NCBI RefSeq assembly: GCF_018614195.1
Contig: NZ_JAGGOT010000043.1
Span: forward strand, 23,226 to 87,225
Length of the DNA: 64,000 nucleotides
Direction of reading: 5' to 3'
Origin: Streptomyces sp. ISL-43
GTDB lineage: Bacteria > Actinomycetota > Actinomycetes > Streptomycetales > Streptomycetaceae
Part shown: piece after piece, positions 1-7,919 of the stretch
Layout of the letters: the number at the start of each line of letters is the position of its first letter
Numbering within the stretch: the stretch's first letter is position 1
Notes under the pieces: generated by a model
What the model saw: the letters and a program-made list of their open reading frames with translations, nothing else
Databases searched by the model: none
Told to the model about the DNA's origin: nothing
Program-made: the position numbers and the translations under genes

Positions 1-273
1 ACGAACAGCAACCTGCTCGTCCAGCCCCGCCCGACCGGGTACGCGTACCCGGGTGCGATCGGCGTCAAGACGGGCACCGGCACGGCCGCGGGCAAATGCC
101 TCGTCTTCTCCGTGACCCGCAACGGCAAGACGGTCATCGGCGTCCTGCTGAACGACGAGGAGCGCTACGCGGACGCGATGAAGCTCTCCGACTGGGCCCT
201 CGGCCCGGCGGCCGGCTCCAAGACCGCGCTGCAGCGCAGCGACACCGAGCCGATCCCGGACGTCCTCGACTGA
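1..273 (+). CDS. D-alanyl-D-alanine carboxypeptidase, C-terminal fragment
   Basis: The window opens inside this gene; 90 residues and the TGA stop are visible in frame 1. The fragment carries the KTG box of the serine penicillin-binding fold (VKTGTGTAAGKCLVFSV), followed by the beta strand and helix that close a peptidase S11 / DacC-type domain (RNGKTVIGVLLND). Enzymes of this family trim the terminal D-Ala from peptidoglycan stem peptides outside the membrane. The catalytic Ser-x-x-Lys and Ser-x-Asn motifs lie upstream of the window, so activity cannot be judged. No C-terminal membrane anchor is visible. A strong hairpin 20 bp downstream ends the transcript. Confidence 0.82.
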   Translation, partial: TNSNLLVQPRPTGYAYPGAIGVKTGTGTAAGKCLVFSVTRNGKTVIGVLLNDEERYADAMKLSDWALGPAAGSKTALQRSDTEPIPDVLD

Positions 274-292
274 CGAGGGTGACGCTCATGGT

Positions 293-322
293 GACGCCCC
301 GGACCGCTCGGTCCGGGGCGTC
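293..322. terminator. Hairpin terminator after the carboxypeptidase
   Basis: A perfect 13-bp inverted repeat (293-305 with 310-322) encloses a 4-base loop (GCTC). It lies just behind the stop codon of the carboxypeptidase. There is no T-tract, which is normal for actinobacterial terminators. Confidence 0.8.
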
Positions 323-519
323 TCGCGTTCCTCGCCCGACGCCGGTCCCCTCCTGCCCCAGCGAGTGCCAGGGAGCGCCAGGGAAACCGAATCGCCCACG
401 GCCGGTCCCGGCAGGTCGGCGCAGGCGGCCCGCGTCCGGGAGGCCGGGATTTCGCGTACCCGACGGGCCGCGCACGCGGACCGGCGGACCTGACGGGGAC
501 CGCCTCCACGGATCTCGGG

Positions 520-547
520 TTGAGGCCTCGCGCCATCGGCGTAGCGT
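520..547 (+). promoter_or_regulatory. Possible vegetative promoter for the flavoprotein gene
   Basis: TTGAGG at 520-525 and TAGCGT at 542-547 are separated by 16 bp and lie about 60 bp before the start codon at 609. They resemble HrdB-type -35/-10 boxes. Between the terminator at 293-322 and this promoter I see no gene. Confidence 0.35.
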
Positions 548-608
548 GAAGAGAGCCGAGCTCAGTGACAGTGCGCGTGGCGGGATACAGGTACGAGGAG
601 CGATTGCT

Positions 609-1979
609 ATGGGCAAGCTCTCGATCGAGCAGTTGCGTGAACGTGTCCGCGGGGTCGTCACCACCCCTGACGACGATGCCTACGACGAGGCGCGCAAGGT
701 CTACAACGCCATGATCGACAGGAGGCCGGCTGTCGTCGTGCGCTGCGTCAACGCGGGCGACGTCATGGCCGCGGTCGATTTCGCGCGGGAGAACGAGCTC
801 GACTTGGCGGTGCGTGGCGGCGGGCACAGCGTGCCCGGTTTCGGTACCTGCGACGGCGGCGTCGTAGCCGATCTGTCCGGGATGCGTGGCGTGCGTGTCG
901 ACCCCGCACGTCGGACGGCACGGGCCGAAGGCGGCGCGACCTGGGGTGACTTCAACGCGGCGACGCACGCCTTCGGTCTGGCGACGACCGGGGGGATCAT
1001 CTCGACCACGGGTGTCGGCGGACTCACCCTCGGTGGCGGCATCGGCTATCTCTCCCGCTCACTTGGTCTGAGCTGCGACAACCTGATCTCCGCCGACGTC
1101 GTGACCGCGGACGGCCGGCTGCTCGTCGCGAGCGAGGAGGAGCACGACGACCTCTTCTGGGCCCTTCGCGGTGGCGGTGGGAACTTCGGCGCCGTGACCT
1201 CCTTCGAGTTCCGGCTCAGCCCCGTCAAGGACATCTACGGCGGGCCGATGCTCTACGAACTGGAAGACGCCGCCACCGTACTGCGCTCCTTCAACGACTA
1301 CATCACCGATGCGCCGGAGGAACTCGGCGCCTTCCCGGCCTTCCAGCTGGCCCCGCCGCTCCCGTTCATCCCGGAGAACCGGCACGGCGACCCCTTCGCC
1401 CTGATCGTGTCGTGCTGGGCCGGGCCGCTGGAGGAGGGGGAGCGCGCTCTCCAGGCCTTCCACGACTTCGCGCCGGTGGTCGCCGAGCACGTCGGGCCCA
1501 TGCCCTATCCCGCGCTCAACAGCGCCTTCGACGCGCTGGTACCGCCCGGCCTCCAGCATTACTGGAAGGCCAACTTCGTGACCGAGCTCAGCGACGCCGC
1601 GATCGCGGCGCACACGCAGCACGGGCCACGGTTGCCGGCCCTGAACTCGACGGTCCACATCTACCCCATCAACGGTGCCTGCCACCGAGTCGCACCGGAG
1701 GCAACGGCCTTCGCCTACCGGGACGCCTCGTTCGCCACCGTCATCGCCGGGATGTGGCCCGAGCCCGCGGACAACGAGGCCAACATCGCGTGGGTGCGCG
1801 ACTACTACGAAGCGACCGCCCCGCACTCGGAGGAAGGCGGGTACATCAACTTCATGGCCGACGACGACCAGGACCGGATCAGGGCCAATTACAAGACCAA
1901 CTACGACCGCTTGGTCGAGGTCAAGCGGAACTACGACCCAGGAAACCTGTTCCACCTGAACCAGAACATCAAGCCCTAG
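609..1979 (+). CDS. FAD-binding oxidoreductase with berberine-bridge (BBE) C-terminus
   Basis: A 456-residue PCMH-type flavoprotein. The FAD domain includes RGGGHSVPGF near residue 69; its His73 is the residue that normally carries the covalent 8-alpha flavin link. The LGGGIG segment follows, and the protein ends with the BBE motif YDPGNLFHLNQNI. The Cys that makes a second flavin bond in bicovalent members is not seen where expected, so attachment is probably through His only. The family oxidises sugars, alkaloids or polyketides with O2; the substrate cannot be read from sequence. The frame stays open far upstream, but ATG 609 has a GAGGAG site 8 bp before it, and the upstream part does not look like protein. 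No signal peptide, so probably cytoplasmic. It stands alone. Confidence 0.88.
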   Translation: MGKLSIEQLRERVRGVVTTPDDDAYDEARKVYNAMIDRRPAVVVRCVNAGDVMAAVDFARENELDLAVRGGGHSVPGFGTCDGGVVADLSGMRGVRVDPARRTARAEGGATWGDFNAATHAFGLATTGGIISTTGVGGLTLGGGIGYLSRSLGLSCDNLISADVVTADGRLLVASEEEHDDLFWALRGGGGNFGAVTSFEFRLSPVKDIYGGPMLYELEDAATVLRSFNDYITDAPEELGAFPAFQLAPPLPFIPENRHGDPFALIVSCWAGPLEEGERALQAFHDFAPVVAEHVGPMPYPALNSAFDALVPPGLQHYWKANFVTELSDAAIAAHTQHGPRLPALNSTVHIYPINGACHRVAPEATAFAYRDASFATVIAGMWPEPADNEANIAWVRDYYEATAPHSEEGGYINFMADDDQDRIRANYKTNYDRLVEVKRNYDPGNLFHLNQNIKP

Positions 1980-2014
1980 TCCCCCGTCGGCCGGCCGTGC
2001 CGGGCCTCGGTCAC

Positions 2015-3750
2015 TCAGACATCGGTCGGCAGCAGGGCGGCTGCGGTCGCCTCCCAGTGGCCGACGAGCTCGGCGTAGTGCGGGGTGCGCGCGAGGAGCT
2101 CGGCGTGGGTGCCCAGTGCCGTCCTGTTTCCGTCGAGGAGCAGGACCCTGCGGGCCCGGGTGGCGGAGACGAGCCTGTGCGCGATGACGATGAGGGTGCC
2201 GGGGCGTTCGGCGAAGGCGGCCTCCGCGCGCGCCTCGGCGACCGGGTCCAGATGGCAGGTGGCCTCGTCGAGGACCACCACCGGGGCGGCGCAGGCGTGG
2301 ACACGGGCCAGCGCGAACAACTGCCGCTCACCACTGGACAGTTCGGTCGCAGGGGCGTGCAGACGGGCGTCGAGTCCGCCGAGCCTGTCGATCACCTTTG
2401 AGAGGCCGACCGCCTCGGCGGAGCGCTGCAGCCGGGCCAGGTCGGCGTCGGGGGCGAAGTAGGCCAGGTTGGCGGCGACGGTGCCGGGGAAGACGTACGC
2501 CTCCTGCGGCACGAGGGCGATCAGCCGGCAGCGCAGCACCTCGTCGAAATCCGTCACCGGGCGGCCGCCCATGCTCACCGTACCGGCGGCCGGGGGGACG
2601 ATCCCGGCGAGCAGCGCGGCGAGGGTGGACTTGCCGATTCCGCTCGTGCCGACGACGGCCAGGTGGTCGCCATGGGGAATGTCGAGGGCGAGCCGGCGCA
2701 GCACGCGTTCGGCGTGCGGGCCGTACGCGAAGTCGAGTTCCCGCACCGAGATGTCCGCGGCCTCCCCGTGCCGTCCGGGCGCCGGGAACACCCCTGACGG
2801 CCCGGCCGACCGGGCCGGCTGGGACGGCTGGGACGGCACTTCGGGCACGGTGGCCGCCTCGGCCAGGCGGTGTCGCAGCGGGCGGCGGTGGCGGCGCGGT
2901 GGGCGGCCACGAGCCTGGTGCGGCCGGCCAGCAGGTCGGTGACGGAACGGCTGACCTCTGCTTCGGTCACGGTGTCCAGGCCCGAGGTCGCGTCGTCCAG
3001 GACGTGCACGAGCGCCGGGCACACCAGGGCCCGGGCGAGGCCGAGCCGTTGGCGTTCGCCGCCGGACATCGGGGTCTCGTCCAGCGGGGTGTCGTAGCCG
3101 GCCGGGAGCCGTCGGACGAACCGGTCGGCCTGCGCGGCGCGGGCGGCACGGACCACGTCCGCGCGGGTGAGCCCGGGCCGGCCGAAGGAGATCGCCTCGT
3201 GGACCGTCCGCCCGTACAGCTCGGGCCGCTCGAAGGCGTGGGCCACGAGGGTGCGCAGCCGGTCCAGGGGCAGGTCGCGTACCGGGACGCCGCCGATCGC
3301 GATCTCGCCCTCGTCGGGGTCGGTGAGCCGTCCGAGCAGGCCGGCCAGCACGCTCTTGCCCGCGCCGGTACGCCCGACCAGGGCGACGGCGGCGCCGGCG
3401 GGCAGGTCGAGATCGAGCCGGTCCAGCACTCGTTCACCGGCGCGGAGGACCGTGACGCCGCGCAGCCGTACGGCGCCGTCCTTGGGCGTGACGCTCCCCG
3501 TGCCCTCGGCGGGCGGCTCGTGCCGCAGCACCTCGGCGAGGCGGCGTGCGCCGGCCCGGGCCTGGGCGATCGCGAGCAGTGCGTCGATCTGGTCGACCAT
3601 GCCGGAGGCCAGGAACAGGTACCCGGAGACGGCCAGCAGGCCCGCCGGGCTCAGCCGGCCGTCCGCGGCCGGCCACGCGTACGGCGCGACCGCGTCATCG
3701 GCGACAAGGGCAAGGCTCGGCCGCCCCCCTTGGTTTTCAGGCGTGGACGA
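2015..3750 (-). pseudogene. Remnant of an ABC exporter with two nucleotide-binding domains
   Basis: Two ABC cassettes lie head to tail on the minus strand. The upstream one (about 3480-2890) has Walker A GRTGAGKS, signature SGGERQRLGLARAL and Walker B LVHVLDDATSGLD. The downstream one (about 2760-2015) has Walker A GTSGIGKST, signature SSGERQLFALARV and Walker B VVVLDEATCHLD. In intact relatives each cassette is preceded by a six-helix membrane domain. Here only the last helix of the first membrane domain survives (near 3700-3560), and the second is entirely absent: the end of cassette 1 (...AARCDT) joins linker sequence (LAEAATVPEVP) in another frame near 2870. No convincing start exists; the frame runs into the regulatory region of the divergent SRPBCC gene. 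It cannot make an exporter. The exact 5' limit is uncertain. Confidence 0.8.
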
Positions 3751-3766
3751 CTCGCCTCCGAGTTTG

Positions 3767-3818
3767 CGCAACCCTGCGGTTGCGTGAGGTGCACCGATGT
3801 GCAACTCTGGAGTTGCAC
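3767..3818. promoter_or_regulatory. Two inverted repeats, candidate operators of the ArsR-type regulator
   Basis: Two perfect inverted repeats precede the SRPBCC/ArsR operon: CGCAACC-N4-GGTTGCG (3767-3784) and GTGCAACT-N4-AGTTGCAC (3799-3818). Both share a GCAAC/GTTGC core and the same 4-bp spacer, and their centres are 33 bp apart, close to three helical turns. That arrangement suits two dimers of the ArsR-type protein encoded downstream binding the same DNA face. Confidence 0.65.
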
Positions 3819-3846
3819 CCACTGGCGACGACGAAGGAGTCACCTG

Positions 3847-4293
3847 ATGAGCACGGATCGAATCGAACGCGAAACCCTGATCGAGGCATCCCTGGAGCGG
3901 GTCTGGTCCCTGGTGGCCGAGCCCGGCTTCTGGGTGGCCGACGAAGCGAGCGTGGCGGGCACCGTGGCCAGGGAAGGGGAGTCGATCGTGGCGAGGAACG
4001 CCGAGTACGGCGACTTCCCGGTGCGCGTGGAGAAGGTCCAACCGCCGACGTACCTCGCCTACCGCTGGGCCAGCGCGTTCCCCGGGCAGGAGCTGCGCGA
4101 GGACAACAGCACCCTCGTGGAGTTCACGCTGACCCAGGAGGGCGACAAGACGCGGCTGTGTGTCGTCGAGAGCGGGTTCGCGGCGCTGGCCGGGTCCGAG
4201 GAGCTGCGCGGCAAGGCGCTGAAGGACAACACCGGCGGATGGCCGCAGGTGCTCGACGCCTTCAAGAAGCGCGCCGAGCAGCCGCCCGCGTGA
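3847..4293 (+). CDS. SRPBCC (AHSA1/START-like) domain protein
   Basis: 148 residues forming a single SRPBCC domain, the helix-grip fold that binds hydrophobic ligands. The N-terminal IERETLIEASLERVWSLVAEPGFW is the usual first strand and helix of the AHSA1 branch; the long C-terminal helix contains GGWPQVLDAFKKR. ATG 3847 follows a GAAGGAG site. Its stop overlaps the GTG start of the ArsR-type gene, so translation is coupled. SRPBCC/ArsR pairs are common in actinobacteria, where the regulator usually represses the pair; the ligand or reaction is generally unknown, and is unknown here. Confidence 0.85.
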   Translation: MSTDRIERETLIEASLERVWSLVAEPGFWVADEASVAGTVAREGESIVARNAEYGDFPVRVEKVQPPTYLAYRWASAFPGQELREDNSTLVEFTLTQEGDKTRLCVVESGFAALAGSEELRGKALKDNTGGWPQVLDAFKKRAEQPPA

Positions 4294-4682
4294 CCGAGGA
4301 ACGACTCGGCACCGGCCCGGCGGTGGACAACGTCCTCTCCGCACTGGCCGATCCGACCCGCCGCAAGCTGCTCGACCTGCTCGCCGCACAGGGCGAGGTC
4401 ACGGCGACGACGCTCGCCGAAGGCCTTCCCGTATCCCGGCAGGCGGTGGTCAAGCACCTCGCCGTCCTGGACGCCGCCGGCCTGGTCTCCGGCAGCCGGG
4501 TCGGACGCGAAGTCCGGTACACGGTGCGGCCCGCGGCCCTGGACGCGACGGCGCGTTGGATGGCCACGCTCGCCGCCGACTGGGACCGCAGGCTGGCCGG
4601 CATCAAGCGCATCGCCGAGACGGCGGAGCGGGAGGCTGTCGCCAAGCAGGAGCGTGAGGAGAGGGAGCGGGACTCGCTCTAG
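4290..4682 (+). CDS. ArsR-family winged-helix regulator
   Basis: 130 residues starting at GTG 4290, inside the stop codon of the SRPBCC gene (GTGA overlap). The winged helix is typical: LADPTRRKLLDLL as helix 1, LPVSRQAVVKHLAVLDAAGLV as the helix-turn-helix and recognition helix, and GREVRYTV as the wing. No Cys-rich metal site is visible, so this is more likely the metal-independent branch that partners SRPBCC proteins. The charged C-terminal tail (EREAVAKQEREERERDSL) looks disordered or helical. The twin inverted repeats at 3767-3818 are the natural candidate operators for autorepression. Confidence 0.88.
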   Translation: MTEERLGTGPAVDNVLSALADPTRRKLLDLLAAQGEVTATTLAEGLPVSRQAVVKHLAVLDAAGLVSGSRVGREVRYTVRPAALDATARWMATLAADWDRRLAGIKRIAETAEREAVAKQEREERERDSL

Positions 4683-4692
4683 GACGCCCCGG

Positions 4693-4719
4693 GGGGCGGG
4701 GTCGCCGACTTCCCGCCCC
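4693..4719. terminator. Hairpin between convergent genes
   Basis: GGGGCGGG (4693-4700) pairs with CCCGCCCC (4712-4719) around an 11-base loop. It lies between the ends of the ArsR-type gene and the SUKH gene and could serve both. Confidence 0.5.
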
Positions 4720-4724
4720 ACGGT

Positions 4725-6203
4725 TCAGCCCGCCAGCGGCACCGCCGCTGCCAGTCTCCCGCCCGCCGGGAAGTACAGCCGGTCCAGGCGGGCCGCGGAC
4801 GGCCACTCCCGCGCCCGGTGGAAGCACAGGTCGCTCGGGATCGGCACCTCCCGCAAGTCGGCCGCGTGCGCCCCGTCGGGCAGCGCGGCGGCCGTCGCCG
4901 CCAGCAGCGGATCGGCCGAGGACGCCCACGCGGCCACGGGCGCCGGCCGCGGCCACGGCTCGCCGGTGTTCGGGAACAGCCATCCCCCGTCGCCGGAGAC
5001 CCGCGGGGCCGCGCCATGCCCGGCCCCGGCGGCCTGCCGGGCCCGCCGCGCGAAGGCGAGCAGCAGGGCAGGCAGCGATTCGGCGACCAGTTTGAGTTCG
5101 GGATGCTCCCGGAGCCGCGCCGGTTCGGAGGGGACGGAGACCACGTACCCCCAACGCCCCGTCGCCGGGTCGATACGGACCTGCGCGAGCGCGCGGCCGC
5201 GCCCGTAGCGGATCTCGGCGAGCGGCCAGTACGTGCCGTCCCCGCCCAGGATCCGGTGGAGCTCGGGGTCCACGGCAAGTTCGGGAGCACCCGGCAGCAG
5301 GCGCAGCGGGGGCAGCCCGGTGACGGTGACACCGCCGATCTCGCGGAGCACCACCCGGATGTCCTCGGGCACCGGGACGGGCCAGGCATCCAGGACGGAA
5401 TCCTCGCAGCCCGCGTCGAGTACGACGAAGTCCGGGTGACGGGAGGCCAGTTCGCGCAGTTCGGCCACGGCGCGGTGCGCGGCGTCCTCGGGCAGGGCGG
5501 GGCGGCGGACGGGGCGGCCGAGGAAGTCCCCGCTCACGACGGAGCGCAGGAGCAGCGCCCGGCCGTCTCCGGCCAGGCTGAACAGGATCTCGCTGCCGCT
5601 GGTGTCTGCCGTGCCGTACCCGGTGGAGAAGTAGGGCTCCCAGGCGACCCCGCACGGGTATCCGGGCAGTTCGCGCAGGTCGACCACATCGGTGAGCGGG
5701 TCGCCGGCCCCGATGAGGGCGGCCAGCTCCGTGTCCGTGCCCTCTGCCACCCCTACGCTCGGCACGGCGGCGACGAAGACCCGCGGTGCGGGCGGCTGCG
5801 CGCAGTCGGTCAGGCGGGCCGCGAAGGCGGCCAGCCATCCGAGGAACTCCGGTGCCTCGACGGTGACTTCGCGCTCGTCCTGCCGGTAGGGGTACACGGA
5901 CACGACCGGCCCCCACGGCCCCGTCCCGGCGCCGACGATCAGCGAGCCCTCACCGAAGTCCAGGTCGCCGAGCGTCCAGCAGCCGTCCGCGAAGACCTGA
6001 CGGCCGCGCGGCCCGAACGCGTACCGCTCGTCCTCGGTCTCCACCCCGCCGATCTCCCGCAGTACGGTCCTCAGCTCGTCCGGCACTTCCACCGGCCAGG
6101 CGTCAAGCTCGGCGTCCGTGAACCCGTCGAGAAGCTCGACCTCGTCCGCCCTCTCCCGCGCCAGCTCCCGCAACGCACGGATCACCACTGCCGCGTCGGT
6201 CAT
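4725..6203 (-). CDS. SMI1/KNR4 (SUKH) protein with two repeated domains
   Basis: 492 residues. Two SUKH-like units can be recognised by a repeated core: LDAWPVEVPDELRTVLREIGG near residue 33 and LDAWPVPVPEDIRVVLREIGG near residue 280, each followed by an aromatic, Gly-rich beta region. SUKH proteins are the main immunity-protein fold of bacterial polymorphic toxin systems but also occur in housekeeping roles. No toxin gene sits next to it, so an orphan immunity role is only a guess. ATG 6203 has a GAGGTG site. There is no signal peptide. The C-terminal third (from about residue 410) has no match I recognise. Confidence 0.72.
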   Translation of the reverse strand: MTDAAVVIRALRELARERADEVELLDGFTDAELDAWPVEVPDELRTVLREIGGVETEDERYAFGPRGRQVFADGCWTLGDLDFGEGSLIVGAGTGPWGPVVSVYPYRQDEREVTVEAPEFLGWLAAFAARLTDCAQPPAPRVFVAAVPSVGVAEGTDTELAALIGAGDPLTDVVDLRELPGYPCGVAWEPYFSTGYGTADTSGSEILFSLAGDGRALLLRSVVSGDFLGRPVRRPALPEDAAHRAVAELRELASRHPDFVVLDAGCEDSVLDAWPVPVPEDIRVVLREIGGVTVTGLPPLRLLPGAPELAVDPELHRILGGDGTYWPLAEIRYGRGRALAQVRIDPATGRWGYVVSVPSEPARLREHPELKLVAESLPALLLAFARRARQAAGAGHGAAPRVSGDGGWLFPNTGEPWPRPAPVAAWASSADPLLAATAAALPDGAHAADLREVPIPSDLCFHRAREWPSAARLDRLYFPAGGRLAAAVPLAG

Positions 6204-6342
6204 CGCCCACACCTCTTGCCTCGTATCGCGCCGTTCCGCTGCACGACCGCCGGGGCATCGCCGGGCGGTCGCACCGGGCACCGTACATCGCCGCCGTGTC
6301 GTAGCGCGCCGCCCAGGCCGTCGTAGCCCGATAGTGGGAACC

Positions 6343-7188
6343 GTGAGCGACTCGCCAGAAGGAACCGGGCAAGCCCGAGCGGGCGGCGCAGGTGGCGGCG
6401 GCGCCGGCGTCGGTGACGAAGGCGTCGGTGACGCCGAGGAGCGCGTCGCGTGGTCCGGGCCGCAGGGCGCGCAGGCCTTCGCCGCGGTGGAAGCGGCCAC
6501 GGACTGGCTGCTCGGGTACCCCTTCGTCTTCCGGACCCTGGCCCGCTGGATCGACAGCCGTCACGTCCTGGTGGACTACGGGTGCGGGCCGGGCAAGGTG
6601 GCCGACTACGGGGCCCGGCTGCTCGGAGCGAGGGTGCTGGGCGTGGACACCTCCCCCGAGATGCTGGCACTGGCCCGTGACTCCGGGACGGCCGTGGCCG
6701 AATACCACCTGGTCGAGGGCAACCGGACCGTCTGCCTGGCCGACGCCAGCGCCGACGCGGTGATGTGCAACCACGTCCTGGCGTCCCTGCCGACCGAGGA
6801 GGCGGTGCTGGCGGTGTTCGGAGAGATCCGCCGGCTCCTGCGGCCCGGAGCCCCGTTCGTGCTGCTGGCCACCGATCCCGCGTGCAGCGGCCGGGAGTAC
6901 GCCTCTCTGCGCATCGGCGAGCCGGGCGGGAAGTACGGTCCGGGCGACGAGCTGTCCGTACGGCTCCGGCGTACGGACGGAACCTGGCAGGAGATGCGCA
7001 ATCACGCGTGGCCCGTGGACGTGTACCCGGCCCTGCTGGAGCGCGCCGGATTCGGGGACGTCGTGCAGCACCGGCCCACGGTGGACGAGGCGCTCGGTCT
7101 CGTCGACGCGGACTTCGGTGCCGGCCGTACGTGGTCGGCGGAGCGGGCCAGTCCGCCGCTGGTGATCACGACGGCGCTGGCCGTCTGA
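6343..7188 (+). CDS. Class I SAM-dependent methyltransferase
   Basis: 281 residues from GTG 6343; GTG 6334 is an in-frame alternative, and neither has a clear ribosome site, so a leaderless mRNA is possible. The N-terminus is Gly/Ala-rich and probably disordered. Motif I (VDYGCGPGKVADYGA) binds SAM from about residue 77, the acidic residue at the end of strand 2 is in LGVDTSPEML, and motif IV/V is VMCNHVLASLPTEEA. The fold is that of Methyltransf_11/25 enzymes acting on small molecules. The substrate is not predictable. Divergent from the SUKH gene across 139 bp. Confidence 0.85.
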   Translation: MSDSPEGTGQARAGGAGGGGAGVGDEGVGDAEERVAWSGPQGAQAFAAVEAATDWLLGYPFVFRTLARWIDSRHVLVDYGCGPGKVADYGARLLGARVLGVDTSPEMLALARDSGTAVAEYHLVEGNRTVCLADASADAVMCNHVLASLPTEEAVLAVFGEIRRLLRPGAPFVLLATDPACSGREYASLRIGEPGGKYGPGDELSVRLRRTDGTWQEMRNHAWPVDVYPALLERAGFGDVVQHRPTVDEALGLVDADFGAGRTWSAERASPPLVITTALAV

Positions 7189-7372
7189 CGGTCCGGCAGC
7201 GGGGCTGCCGCGTCCCGATTCGGCTGGAGAAGCCGAGGATTCGAGAGGCCGATTCTCCGGCGCAGGGGTGATGACGGTTCCATCATGACACGTCAGACGG
7301 TGTTTTCGTAGGACTGACGGCACATCCGATTTCCCTTGTTCGGACCCCCGTTCGGATCTCAGAATCACCGTC

Positions 7373-7765
7373 ATGAACTCCTCTTCGCACATCAATCACC
7401 ACGCCGTACTGCGAGCACGAGTGGCTCTCCTCGCGTCGGGGACGCTGCCTGCCAAGGAGGAAGTCGCGGCCTACCGCGTGCTCGTGCACGTAAGTCCGCT
7501 CGCCTATCTGCCCCGCCTCGCGGCGGCACTGTGGGAGTACAGCCGTCAGGAATTCGCCGGAGAGCCGCAGACGGCGCTGGCTCTGCACGCCGAGGCCGTC
7601 GCCGCGGCCCGCCGCATGTGCGCGATGGAACCCGAACGGGCCGACCTCCTCGTCGTCTCGCTGATCCACTACCGGGCGCAGCTGCTCCTCATGGACCGGC
7701 TCGCGGAGGTCCCCGCGGTGGACAAGGAGATCGTGGTGGCCAAGGGGTTGGCGGACCTCACCTGA
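7373..7765 (+). CDS. Small all-helical protein, unknown function
   Basis: 130 residues, rich in Ala and Leu with regular helical heptads and no membrane segment or signal peptide. The middle (QTALALHAEAVAAARRMC, then RADLLVVSLIHYRAQLLL) looks like one or two TPR-type helical hairpins, so it may be a small helical-repeat adaptor. I do not recognise a named family. ATG 7373 has no strong ribosome site. A 6-bp inverted repeat (CGTCAG 7291-7296, CTGACG 7314-7319) in the upstream region may be regulatory. Confidence 0.55.
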   Translation: MNSSSHINHHAVLRARVALLASGTLPAKEEVAAYRVLVHVSPLAYLPRLAAALWEYSRQEFAGEPQTALALHAEAVAAARRMCAMEPERADLLVVSLIHYRAQLLLMDRLAEVPAVDKEIVVAKGLADLT

Positions 7766-7919
7766 TCCGGTCCGCCCCGCCCGGCCGGGTTCCTTCCGGT
7801 CTCGGCTCCTTGGTTCTTCCGGACGGCGTGCCGGCCGGAAAGGCGGGCTGGCGAGGGGCGGTCCGCGGCGTGAGGATGCTCCCCGGCCGGGCGGGCCGGC
7901 CTGGGAGGGCGGGGAGCCG

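Noticed and set aside
96..608. Long open frame extending the flavoprotein upstream by 171 residues
   Set aside because: It overlaps the carboxypeptidase end and a terminator, is Arg/Pro-rich, and ATG 609 has a good ribosome site and starts the conserved domain.
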